From CAYVKM01 sp964452045 (GTDB lineage Bacteria; Calditrichota; Calditrichia; RBG-13-44-9), in assembly GCA_964452045.1 (NCBI GenBank), contig CAYVKM010000006.1, positions 1 to 64,000 of the forward strand: a stretch of 64,000 bases of DNA. Reading direction: 5' to 3'. A program made the translations under genes and the position numbers. Positions 25,985-34,624 of this stretch are shown piece after piece. Under the pieces are notes generated by a model. The model did no database searches and was not told the DNA's origin. It saw only the letters and a program-made list of their open reading frames with translations. The first letter of the stretch is position 1. Every line of letters starts with the position of its first letter.

Positions 25985-26941
25985 ATGATGAAATTGAATC
26001 GTGTCATTTATTTTGTATCGTTTTTGGTTATGGTAATGTTGGTGTCGAATGTCAGCCTTGTACTCGCAGAGGGGAATGGTGGCTATGCCGGTGCCTATCT
26101 TCGTCTGGGTTTGGGTGCCCGGGCGATTGCTATGGGAAATGCCCAGGTGGCGACGGCAGATCATGGTTTTGGTTTTTATTACAATCCCGCTGCCTTACCT
26201 TATCTGGAAAAGTTATCGGCAAATTTTTCCTACAGTTTTCTTTCCCTGGATCGCCGGTTTGCCTATGTGGGTCTCTCCACGCCCATTAAACCACAGGCAG
26301 GCTTTTCCATTGGCTGGATTTTCAGCGGGGTAGGGGATATAAAGAGTTTTGATTCCCACGGGGTGGAAACCGGCAAGGTCGATCATGGTCAGCACGCCAT
26401 CTATTTTTCCTTTGGGTCGATGGTCATACCGGATCGTTTATCGGTTGGCGTAAGTGCTAAATATCTGCGGGAAACTTTATCCGACCCCGATTTTGATTAT
26501 ACCGGAAAAGGTTTCAGCGTGGACCTGGGAGCCATGTTTCGGGTGAATAACGATCTGTCGCTGGGATTTCAGGTAAAAGACATCAATGGCAAGTTGAAGT
26601 CCAATACCAATAATATTTTCGACCGTGGCATTGACCGGGATAATGCTTTTCCGGTATCCAGCCGGCTCGGATTTTATTACATCAGTCCGGTTCGCTGGGC
26701 GCGGGTGGCCTACGATTTTGAGTGGAGCACGGCGGGTGAAGAAAAAAATCATATTGGACTGGAATTTACCATCCCGGGTGTGGCCGGCCGGATCGGCTAC
26801 GATAATGACCATCTTACCTTTGGCGGCGGCCTGGTAATTGATCAGTACTCCCGGGTCAAGGCAGTTTTGAACTATGCTTTTGTGGCTTCAGTAGTGGATG
26901 AAGGCGCCAGTCATATTTTTACCTGGCAGTTTTCTTTTTAA
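25985..26941 (+). CDS. PorV/PorQ-family outer-membrane beta-barrel protein
   Basis: This 318-residue outer-membrane barrel has a signal peptide ending SLVLA. It carries the PorV/PorQ signature: YLRLGLGARAIAMG at the mature N-terminus followed by NPAALPYLEK, and an aromatic terminal strand ending in Phe. In Bacteroidota PorV picks up T9SS cargo from the SprA channel and passes it to the PorU sortase, while PorQ binds PorZ. Which role this protein has cannot be decided by eye. It begins 9 bases after the cargo-like propeller gene, and a second family member follows. Confidence 0.85.
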   Translation: MMKLNRVIYFVSFLVMVMLVSNVSLVLAEGNGGYAGAYLRLGLGARAIAMGNAQVATADHGFGFYYNPAALPYLEKLSANFSYSFLSLDRRFAYVGLSTPIKPQAGFSIGWIFSGVGDIKSFDSHGVETGKVDHGQHAIYFSFGSMVIPDRLSVGVSAKYLRETLSDPDFDYTGKGFSVDLGAMFRVNNDLSLGFQVKDINGKLKSNTNNIFDRGIDRDNAFPVSSRLGFYYISPVRWARVAYDFEWSTAGEEKNHIGLEFTIPGVAGRIGYDNDHLTFGGGLVIDQYSRVKAVLNYAFVASVVDEGASHIFTWQFSF

Positions 26942-27015
26942 ATAGGAATACAGCTATAAGGCAGATAGTATTAAATTATGGGTAGGCAAATCAGAGAGAA
27001 TGAAATAGGAAAATT

Positions 27016-27927
27016 ATGAAAGTATCAATTGTTTTGATTTTGATTTCGTTATTGGTAAGCACCGGTTTTACCGCCAGTAAAAACAAAGGTGAAACCGGTT
27101 TGTCCTTTTTGAAAATCGGGGTTGATGCCCGGGCAGTCGGTATGGGCGAAGCCTATACCGCGGTTACCGAAGATGCATCGGCTGTCTATTGGAATCCGGC
27201 CGGTCTGGCCGCTGCCAAGCACTCCAATGTTTTGTTTAATCATAATGAATGGATTCTCGATATCCGGGGTGAATTTGCCGCCCTTTCTCTGGTTCGAAAA
27301 AATTCTGCCTGGGGATTTCATCTGCGCAGTTTTAGCATCGGGGATATTCAGGTGCGGGCGGATGTGCCCACAACCGATCCGCTGGAAACCGCCAGTGCGC
27401 ACTACCTCGCTGCCGGTATTTCCTATGCCCGGCGAATGAGCGATAATCTGAATGCCGGAGTAACGGTTAAATATCTTTTTGAGAAGATCTATGTGGAGTC
27501 CGCCACCGGCTTTGCCGCTGACCTGGGGCTTACCTACCGGACACCCTTTCAAAATCTGAAGGTCGGAGCAGTTTTGCAAAACCTGGGTAAAATGGGGAAA
27601 TTTCAGAATGAGGAGACCACCTTACCGGTTATCGCCCGGCTTGGTTTTTTGTACAATCTGCCGGTAAAATCAGAATCGGTTACCGCGTTACTTGCCGCAG
27701 ATGTGGTAAAACCATCTTCGGAAAATGTTCGCTTTCACCTGGGAAGCGAACTATTGATCTGGAATCAGATTGCCTTACGGGGTGGCTACCTGATCGGATA
27801 CGAAGCCCGGAATTTTACCCTGGGTATTGGATTTGTACGCTCGGCCATCCGGCTGGATTATGGCATTACCCCCTTTTGGGATGATCTGGGAACCACCCAT
27901 CGGTTCTCAGTTAATTTCATTTTATGA
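27016..27927 (+). CDS. PorV/PorQ-family outer-membrane beta-barrel protein, second copy
   Basis: This 303-residue barrel has a signal peptide ending GFTA. The family signature is clearer than in its neighbour: FLKIGVDARAVGMGEAYTAV, then AVYWNPAGLA, and a C-terminal FSVNFIL strand. It is a divergent paralog of the upstream gene, 74 bases away, not a recent duplicate. It is the last gene of the apparent lipoprotein-cargo-barrel-barrel unit. Two adjacent paralogs may be specialised, for example for different cargo or for the PorV and PorQ roles; this is inference. Confidence 0.87.
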   Translation: MKVSIVLILISLLVSTGFTASKNKGETGLSFLKIGVDARAVGMGEAYTAVTEDASAVYWNPAGLAAAKHSNVLFNHNEWILDIRGEFAALSLVRKNSAWGFHLRSFSIGDIQVRADVPTTDPLETASAHYLAAGISYARRMSDNLNAGVTVKYLFEKIYVESATGFAADLGLTYRTPFQNLKVGAVLQNLGKMGKFQNEETTLPVIARLGFLYNLPVKSESVTALLAADVVKPSSENVRFHLGSELLIWNQIALRGGYLIGYEARNFTLGIGFVRSAIRLDYGITPFWDDLGTTHRFSVNFIL

Positions 27928-28078
27928 TTTGTTATTTCCTGAAACTATTTTAATATCGTAATGAAGAAATTTTCAATAAATTAGCTTTAGCATTTTTAAG
28001 AGATACATCTTTTTTAATAATAAATTGGTCGATAATATTTCAAATAGAATTCACCAATAATGTACCGAGGAGGGTAAG

Positions 28079-29053
28079 ATGAGAAAATATGTATCCTTAA
28101 AGAAATCCGGATTTGCTGTTTTTCTTCTTTTCAGTTTAATGCTTGCTTTGTCAAGTATCTCTTATGGTCAGCAACCCGAGAATGCCAAACAAAGTCTGGC
28201 CATTTTGCCATTCAGTGCGACCGGCTTAAGCAGCGAGACAATTCAAACTCTGGAAAGTCTGTTGCGGCAGGAGTTAGCCCAATCCAATCACTTTACGCTA
28301 ATCCCGGAAGAACAAACGTACCAGGCCACCGGGGAAAAAGCCTGCAGCGAGGTCGCTTGCGCGGTTGAGATCGGTAAAAAATTATCGGCCCAGAAGGTTG
28401 TGTTAGGGAACCTCAGTAAATTGGGTTCCAAAATTATCTTCCACTACATGTTGATTGATGTCGCCTCGGGCCAGTCTGTTTTATCGGATAATGTTTCCTC
28501 CATGCAGCTGGAAGATATGGATGTGGTGATGAAAAGAGTGGCTGCCAGTATCGTAACCGGTCAGGCGATTAACCAGACTGCCAAGGTCGATAACATTATG
28601 GAGGCCGAAACGGCCACTCCCCGTCGAAGAGCCGCCCGCAAATACTGGGGTATCAATTTTGGTTATCTTTATCCCACCCAGGGCTACGATGATGAAGATA
28701 AATCCTTTACCCTGGATCTGCGCATTGGTTATGAAATCAACCAGGTAACCGTGGGAACTCACTTTGCTGCGCGAAAGGGATTTGCTACCAATGTTTACTC
28801 TTCCTATTTATTTACCAAAACCGATGTATGTCCTTATCTGGGTGGGGCATTCGGCTTTCACTGGGTGAGCCACGAGGATTTCTTAAATTATGATAATAAC
28901 AAAAGTGGTGATGGATTTGAGGTGACCGCCAATGGCGGTTTACGTATCTTTCGCACCTATAACTTTCAGGTACTGTTAAATCTGGATTACATCATTACTT
29001 TTAACGATTATAATGATAAGGCAGTTGTTTTTACCATTGGTTTACTTCGATAA
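28079..29053 (+). CDS. Exported protein with CsgG/TolB-like domain fused to a beta-barrel-like C-terminus
   Basis: This 324-residue protein is exported (cleavage at ISYG/QQP). Residues about 35-165 resemble the CsgG/FlgO/TolB-N fold: LAILPFSATGLSSETIQTL, a short Cys-containing loop (KACSEVACAVEIGKKL), then VVLGNLSKLG and DVASGQSV. After a basic linker (TPRRRAARKYW), residues 195-324 alternate like outer-membrane beta-strands. A lipoprotein-less CsgG-like domain joined to a small barrel suggests an envelope sensor or assembly factor; no function is known to me. It has a strong ribosome site (GAGGAGGG) and its own terminator. Confidence 0.7.
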   Translation: MRKYVSLKKSGFAVFLLFSLMLALSSISYGQQPENAKQSLAILPFSATGLSSETIQTLESLLRQELAQSNHFTLIPEEQTYQATGEKACSEVACAVEIGKKLSAQKVVLGNLSKLGSKIIFHYMLIDVASGQSVLSDNVSSMQLEDMDVVMKRVAASIVTGQAINQTAKVDNIMEAETATPRRRAARKYWGINFGYLYPTQGYDDEDKSFTLDLRIGYEINQVTVGTHFAARKGFATNVYSSYLFTKTDVCPYLGGAFGFHWVSHEDFLNYDNNKSGDGFEVTANGGLRIFRTYNFQVLLNLDYIITFNDYNDKAVVFTIGLLR

Positions 29054-29078
29054 AACTAGCCTTTTTCCCTAACCAGAA

Positions 29079-29105
29079 AAGCCCGGCAGATAACCGGGCT
29101 TTTTT
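29079..29105 (+). terminator. Rho-independent terminator
   Basis: The stem AAGCCCGG/CCGGGCTT with a 7-base loop is followed by six T, directly after the CsgG-like gene. Confidence 0.85.
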
Positions 29106-29225
29106 ATTTCATACTAAAATTATAATCCCCGTAACATTTTTGCTGAAATATCGGTAGTCATTTTTTTGGTTTTTAATTAAATTATTAATAGGTTTGAACG
29201 GTATTTTCAAGGCAAGGAGAAAAAA

Positions 29226-30098
29226 ATGCAATACAGAAGCGTTTATCTCACCCTCATATTTTTTCTGGTCAGCCTGGTTTATGCTGGTGCCAATAATTCA
29301 AGTCAATCCGGTCATTTCCAGGGTCGGTGGGATTATTTTGGCCCGGAAGGCTGGATGAAAGATTCCCATCCTTATATTGAATTGAATTATGGCGATTCCA
29401 AACCGGACATCAAGGATTTTAAAACCGACTTCTCTGCTATCGGTTATGGTGAAATAAAATTGGGGAGTCGTGCGCTGAAAGAGAATCCATTCCGGCTGGA
29501 AGACAATTATGTTTTCCTGAATAAGTATGCCCGGCATCTGAAGAATTTTGATGAAGCTGAAGAAGTCGGTAACATTAAAGCGGAGATGCACTCTTTCGGA
29601 ATGGGAAGTCGCGATGCCTATGGTTATGAATTTTCCAAAGTTGTGGTTTTCCCCTATCACTTGCTTCAATTTGGCTGGACCAAGTTTGAAGCTGACACGG
29701 CCTCGTTTATTCCCATGGTTGAATCGGACAAATTAAGCAGGATAGAAGGCAAATACCGCTTCGGCGGGTCGGCGGAAGCCGGGATTGATGTGTCTTTGTA
29801 CAAATCTGTTTCTCTGATAGCCGGATATGAAATCTCGGTGGTATATCCCAGATTCCTGTTCTGGAAGTGGCTCGGAGGCAGCCTGGTGCAGGGAGTAGGC
29901 ATGGAGGCAGTTACCCAGTTTGCCGAAGAAATTGTGGATCTTTCCCCAACCTTTGGCCCCATCATGTATGCCGCACTTCGGGCAGGAACCAGTTATCTGA
30001 TTTACACCGGTATGAAGGGTAAAATGTATTGGCCGGTTAATTCCGAGGCCCCTCTGACACATGAGACATTCAAGGTTGGAATAGGCTTCCGGTTTTAA
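29226..30098 (+). CDS. Exported protein, probable outer-membrane barrel, unknown function
   Basis: I do not recognise a family for this 290-residue protein. It has a signal peptide (cleavage near LVYA/GAN), many aromatic and Gly residues in alternating patterns, and ends FKVGIGFRF, a terminal strand with C-terminal Phe typical of BAM-inserted barrels. A conserved-looking patch, WDYFGPEGWMKD, follows the signal peptide. An AAGGAG ribosome site lies at good distance. It stands alone between a terminator and the ankyrin gene. Confidence 0.65.
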   Translation: MQYRSVYLTLIFFLVSLVYAGANNSSQSGHFQGRWDYFGPEGWMKDSHPYIELNYGDSKPDIKDFKTDFSAIGYGEIKLGSRALKENPFRLEDNYVFLNKYARHLKNFDEAEEVGNIKAEMHSFGMGSRDAYGYEFSKVVVFPYHLLQFGWTKFEADTASFIPMVESDKLSRIEGKYRFGGSAEAGIDVSLYKSVSLIAGYEISVVYPRFLFWKWLGGSLVQGVGMEAVTQFAEEIVDLSPTFGPIMYAALRAGTSYLIYTGMKGKMYWPVNSEAPLTHETFKVGIGFRF

Positions 30099-30235
30099 AA
30101 TTTAATGGATTTTTTAAATAAGCCTTATAGCGACGGTTCTGGTTGGGAGGGGAAAAAATATACATCCCATTCTATGAAGATCATTTTGTAGTCTAGATAA
30201 ATATTTTTAGATAATCTAAACTGATGGGGTGATTT

Positions 30236-30913
30236 ATGAATATCATTAAAACTGTGGTACTCGCTTTATTTCTTCTCTTCTTATCAGTTTCACCAAATTT
30301 TGCCCAGGATGGCAGTAAACTGATCGAGAGCGCGATGTATCAGGATATGGAAGCGCTCAAATCCCTGGTTGAGAGCGGAGCAGACGTAAATTACCAGGAT
30401 CCGAAATACGGCACTACTGCGCTGATGCTGGCCTGTAATTACGGATTAGCCGATATGGCCAGGTACCTCCTGGATAACGGAGCAAAGGTGAATATCCAGG
30501 CCAAAAAAGGTTCTACGGCATTAGCCGGAGCAGCACAGCAGTCCCTGGAACTGGTGCAATTATTGTTGGATAAAGGAGCGGATGTTCGGCTAAAGACCGA
30601 CGAAGGCATTACCGCATTTACCAACAGCATAATAGGCGTACTGCGAGGTAGCGTAACCACCGAAGTGGCCGAACTCTTGCTGGAGAAGGGAGCGAATGTG
30701 GATGAAGCACCGGATAAAGGAGGGGCGGCCGGGTATACCTGTCTGATGATGGCTGCACGGAATAATAATCCGGATCTGGTGAAATTTTTGGCTTCCAAGG
30801 GTGCAAATTTGAATATTGCGGCACAGGATGGTGCCACTGCGCTGAGCCTGGCAGAAAAGGAAGACGACCAGGAGATGGTTAAACTTTTGAAGGATTTGGG
30901 TGCTGAGCAATAA
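30236..30913 (+). CDS. Exported ankyrin-repeat protein
   Basis: This 225-residue protein has a signal peptide (PNFA/QDG) and five to six ankyrin repeats recognisable by TALMLACNYG, GATALSLAEKE, LLDNGAKVN, LLDKGADV and LASKGANLN. Exported ankyrin proteins in the periplasm or on the outer membrane act as protein-binding scaffolds (bacterial AnkB protects against peroxide with catalase), but no partner is evident here. The product is small and soluble once processed. No effector-type or eukaryotic-like extension is seen. Confidence 0.88.
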   Translation: MNIIKTVVLALFLLFLSVSPNFAQDGSKLIESAMYQDMEALKSLVESGADVNYQDPKYGTTALMLACNYGLADMARYLLDNGAKVNIQAKKGSTALAGAAQQSLELVQLLLDKGADVRLKTDEGITAFTNSIIGVLRGSVTTEVAELLLEKGANVDEAPDKGGAAGYTCLMMAARNNNPDLVKFLASKGANLNIAAQDGATALSLAEKEDDQEMVKLLKDLGAEQ

Positions 30914-30986
30914 CATTGACAGGATTAATTTTTATTTTGTTCATATAAAAAAATATTAATATCTTTTTAAAGGGAGGATTTATTTT

Positions 30987-32072
30987 ATGGACAGGATCAA
31001 ATTGCATATATTATTTTCCATCTTAATCTTTTTAATTTTACTGACCGGTTGCGAAAAGAACTTGACCGGAATCAAATACACTCCGGAATATAAAATTGCC
31101 TGTGTTCCCAGAGGAATCGGAGACTTGTATCTGTTCGATACTGAAAGAATAAATCACCAGCTTCTGGTTACGGGTGTGGTTTATCAGATAAACTGGTCAC
31201 CCACTGAAGCAAAATTAGTCTATTTAATTCAACCTGATCCACCTGAATACCATACTAATTTATATGGTTATAATCTACTGAATAACCAGAAAAAATTGTT
31301 AGCAGATGAAGAAGGGTACAAAATTGATCCTGCCTTTTCACCGGACGGACGATCTATCTTATATTTTAACAGGATTTATTCTACTAGTGAGATAAAATTG
31401 ACCCTGATGAATGAGAACGGCGCAAATAAAAAGGTACTTTATACTCTATCTTTTGGTGATCCTCCTCTTGAGTATCACTGGTCAGGTATTCCAGGTTATC
31501 TGGTATTTGCTCAGTATGACCCAACCTATATGCAGGAGAAATTATCCCTTTTCGATATCAATACTCAATCTATGCAATTTATAATCGGACTGGAGTATTC
31601 CAATTCCCATGTCAAAACAATAGATGGAAAAAATTTTTTCTATAGTTTTAGCGATCAGGCCAATAATATTTGTGGTATAAATAAGGTAAACATCGATGAA
31701 CAGAAAGAGGTTCGGATATTAACAATGTCTCGGCCTGATTGGATAAATACTTTCTCCCTACATCCCAATGGGAGTAAAATTGTGTTATCTGTAAGCAGCA
31801 TCAGGCAAAATGCCTGGGTACGCGATTTGTATCAGGTGAATACCGATGGTTCAAATTTAGAACAACTAACCGAATCGACCGGAGTTGATGATTTATATGA
31901 CGATCCGGCTTATCTCCCGGATGGCAGTCAGATTATTTTTATACATGCTACCATTTCAGCAAGAGAAATGTGGGGGTTAAATCTGGCAGATGGAAAAATT
32001 ACCAAAATTACTGAAGGCGATCCGTTTACCGGTGGCTCGTATTTGTTTGCAATTTCCCCATACAAATTGTAA
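30987..32072 (+). CDS. PD40/TolB-like propeller lipoprotein, copy 1
   Basis: This 361-residue predicted lipoprotein (lipobox LLTGC, mature start CEKNLTG) carries PD40/TolB-like propeller repeats: WSPTEAKLVY, FSPDGRSILYF, HPNGSKIVLS and LPDGSQIIFIH. Such propellers bind proteins or cell-wall components at the outer membrane. It is a tandem paralog of the next gene: the first 60 residues are almost identical and the DNA over the first 100 bases is very similar, so the duplication is fairly recent. The ribosome site is GGGAGG, slightly distant from the ATG. The partner is unknown. Confidence 0.82.
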   Translation: MDRIKLHILFSILIFLILLTGCEKNLTGIKYTPEYKIACVPRGIGDLYLFDTERINHQLLVTGVVYQINWSPTEAKLVYLIQPDPPEYHTNLYGYNLLNNQKKLLADEEGYKIDPAFSPDGRSILYFNRIYSTSEIKLTLMNENGANKKVLYTLSFGDPPLEYHWSGIPGYLVFAQYDPTYMQEKLSLFDINTQSMQFIIGLEYSNSHVKTIDGKNFFYSFSDQANNICGINKVNIDEQKEVRILTMSRPDWINTFSLHPNGSKIVLSVSSIRQNAWVRDLYQVNTDGSNLEQLTESTGVDDLYDDPAYLPDGSQIIFIHATISAREMWGLNLADGKITKITEGDPFTGGSYLFAISPYKL

Positions 32073-32202
32073 CAGCACTTAATCTGAATTCTAATTGAAT
32101 AAAAGGAACAGAATAAAAACAATTGGCCATGAAAAAAGCTTACTTTAGTATTATTTTTTCATTCAGGATTTTTTTCACCTTAGTTATAAGGAGGGTCTGA
32201 AA

Positions 32203-33291
32203 ATGGTCCGGATAAAATTGCAAATTTTATTTTCCATTATCTCCATTTTATTTTTACTGATGAGTTGCGAAAAGAACTTGACCGGAATTAAATACACTCC
32301 AGAATATAAAATTGCCTGTATTTCCGAAGGAATTGGAAATTTATTTTTATTTGATACTGGCAGGATAAATCACAGGTTGTTGGTTGAGGGTGTGGTAATT
32401 CAGGTAGTTTGGTCGCCTAAGAAACCTAAATTGGTTTATTCAATTTATCTTGGTCCAGGAGATTACGATACTGAATTATTTGTTTTTAATCTTCTGAATA
32501 ACCAGTCAAAATTATTAGCTGATGAAGAAGGATATAAATTTAATCCGATCTATTCGCCGGATGGCCAATCGATCCTTTATATGAACGCAAATTATACTAC
32601 CCATGAAAGAAAAATTATGCTGATGAAAGTAGACGGCTCAAATAAAAAAGAAATCTATTCGGAATCTTTCAGTGATTTTGAAAGAGTTAATTATTACTGG
32701 TCCAATCTTCCCGGAAAGTTGGTTTTTTTCAAGTATGTCGAAGGCGCGGAAATGGGGGAATTGTATCTTTTTGATATCCATACCCAGTCGTTGCAATTTG
32801 TCATCGCCCCGGAATATTCACGATTAGCTTATCAAACGGTTAATGGGAATAATTTCTATTACTGTTTTGACGATCAGGCAAATGATATTTCTGGTATAAA
32901 TATGGTAAACATCGAAGAACAAAGGGTTGATCGAGTGTTAACTGTTTCTTTACCTGATCATATAAATGATTTTTCTCTGCACCCCGATGGGAGTAAAATT
33001 GTGCTCTCTTTCAGTAGCATCAGGCAGAATCAATGGATTACAGATTTGTTTGAGGTTGATACTGATGGTTCAAATTTTAGAAAATTAATTGAATCTATAT
33101 CGACCGGTGCTCCCTATCATCTTTCTTATCTCCCGGATGGCAGTCAGATCGTTTTTATTCATGCTACCGCGTCGGGAAGGGATATGTGGAGTTTAAATCC
33201 GGTAGATGGGGAAATAACCCAAATTACCGAGAACAATTATTTTCCTAGTTGGTCGTCGTGTGAGTATAAAATTTCTCCGTTCAAATTTTAA
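32203..33291 (+). CDS. PD40/TolB-like propeller lipoprotein, copy 2
   Basis: This is a 362-residue tandem paralog of the preceding lipoprotein, with lipobox LLMSC and the same mature start CEKNLTG. The propeller motifs recur in the same order (WSPKKPKLVY, YSPDGQSILYM, HPDGSKIVLS, LPDGSQIVFIH). Identity is very high at the N-terminus and in the last blades and falls in the middle blades, the pattern expected if that face binds a changing ligand. It is separated from copy 1 by 130 AT-rich bases and has its own GGAGGG ribosome site, so it may be independently expressed. Confidence 0.82.
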   Translation: MVRIKLQILFSIISILFLLMSCEKNLTGIKYTPEYKIACISEGIGNLFLFDTGRINHRLLVEGVVIQVVWSPKKPKLVYSIYLGPGDYDTELFVFNLLNNQSKLLADEEGYKFNPIYSPDGQSILYMNANYTTHERKIMLMKVDGSNKKEIYSESFSDFERVNYYWSNLPGKLVFFKYVEGAEMGELYLFDIHTQSLQFVIAPEYSRLAYQTVNGNNFYYCFDDQANDISGINMVNIEEQRVDRVLTVSLPDHINDFSLHPDGSKIVLSFSSIRQNQWITDLFEVDTDGSNFRKLIESISTGAPYHLSYLPDGSQIVFIHATASGRDMWSLNPVDGEITQITENNYFPSWSSCEYKISPFKF

Positions 33292-33471
33292 AAGAACAGA
33301 GTCGGAATTATCCGGGATTTTTAAATAAAATTTTCTCTGCATCTGTCGTTAATACTGGTGAAGACGGCGGTTGATTTACTCATTGAACTTTCATATAAAA
33401 GATCAACGGCTGATCGGATAAGGATAACCTGCATTTCAAAGGTTTGACTTAATGATCGAGGAGAAAAAAAT

Positions 33472-33771
33472 ATGATGAGTAACTATTTACTTTTTTCCAG
33501 CGTATTTGTTACCATGTTAATGGTGCTGAACATTTTAATATTTTCGCTTACCTTTGAGAAAAGGCATAAAATTGGTCAAAGAGCCTTACTCTATTTTGGT
33601 ATCATTCCCGGATTCTTAGGAGTACTCTGGGCGATCATACTGTTTTTCAAACAACCGGAAACAACCGAGATAATTGGTCTGTTATCTGTATGGTTGTTAC
33701 TGGAAGTCGGTGCGATGCGGTTAACCCAGGTAATGAAGAAATTAAATCAACCGGTTCAGTCTAAAACCTGA
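33472..33771 (+). CDS. Small integral membrane protein, unknown
   Basis: This 99-residue protein has about three hydrophobic helices (residues 3-28, 38-62 and 68-90) and a short basic C-terminus. I recognise no family. Two adjacent ATG codons follow a good GAGGAG ribosome site, which supports it as a real gene. It lies just upstream of the lipoprotein and TonB-receptor genes and could belong to the same transcription unit. Confidence 0.6.
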   Translation: MMSNYLLFSSVFVTMLMVLNILIFSLTFEKRHKIGQRALLYFGIIPGFLGVLWAIILFFKQPETTEIIGLLSVWLLLEVGAMRLTQVMKKLNQPVQSKT

Positions 33772-33866
33772 TCTTTCACCGGTAAGTTTTAATTAATATT
33801 TGATTTAAAAGTAAGAATATCATATTTTAATATTTGAATTTTGTTTTTAAGTTTGGAAAGAAGGAC

Positions 33867-34607
33867 ATGTATCTACGCAAAATTATCCTGATTTTGCTGT
33901 TAATCTCCCCAATATTGTTTCTCCTTCAATGTGAAAAAATAACCGGCTATAACTATGATGTAAAACCTTTGAATAATACGGTAAGGGTTTATGGTGAAGT
34001 AAAAAATGTCTTTACCGACCGGGCGGTTGAAGACGCCCTTGTCCAGATTGGAATTCAGACCACCAGCACCGATATATACGGAGAATATCAGGTACAATAT
34101 ATTTTAGGGGCAGCCGAGGATCGGAATCAACCCGTGCCGGTGGCTATATCTGCCCCCAATTACGAGACGTTAAATACTTCGTTTATTATTTATCCTGAAC
34201 CAACCCGGTTAGACTTTCAACTGGTATATGCCGCCCCGATCATTGAACAAAATTCTTTATTATTGTATAAGGGGTTAGATGGTGAACCGCAGGAGATCTG
34301 TCAGGCAATAATTGTTGATTATCAGGGGGTAAACGATATAAAAGAAGTAAAAGCTTCCTTTTATTATACTCAACCAAATAACCCTAATTCCTATTACTTT
34401 ACCTATCCGTTGCATTTGATTGAAACGAATGGTGGAATTGAGGGCCATTATCAGGCAATTATCCCGCTCGTTTATCAGTTCGAATGGTTTTTATACACCG
34501 AAAGCTACGAATTACAGGCAGAGGATTATGAGGGACATATCCATCATATCATTGGCAAAACGTCGAAGATGGTACCGGATCCTTTGTTATTTGATCCCGG
34601 TTTTTAA
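33867..34607 (+). CDS. Lipoprotein with carboxypeptidase-regulatory-like domain
   Basis: This 246-residue predicted lipoprotein has lipobox LLQC and mature start CEKITGYNYD. Residues about 35-120 form a carboxypeptidase-regulatory-like (CarboxypepD_reg) beta-sandwich: VYGEVKNVFTDRAVEDALV and DIYGEYQVQYI. The rest is beta-rich and unassigned. The ATG at 33867 (AAGAAGGAC just upstream) is preferred over an in-frame TTG 33 bases earlier because the signal peptide then starts cleanly. It ends 17 bases before the TonB-dependent receptor gene, so the pair may work together, the lipoprotein perhaps as a surface-binding partner (SusD-like arrangement but not SusD by sequence). Confidence 0.75.
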   Translation: MYLRKIILILLLISPILFLLQCEKITGYNYDVKPLNNTVRVYGEVKNVFTDRAVEDALVQIGIQTTSTDIYGEYQVQYILGAAEDRNQPVPVAISAPNYETLNTSFIIYPEPTRLDFQLVYAAPIIEQNSLLLYKGLDGEPQEICQAIIVDYQGVNDIKEVKASFYYTQPNNPNSYYFTYPLHLIETNGGIEGHYQAIIPLVYQFEWFLYTESYELQAEDYEGHIHHIIGKTSKMVPDPLLFDPGF

Positions 34608-34624
34608 GAAGAGAATTTAGTGTC

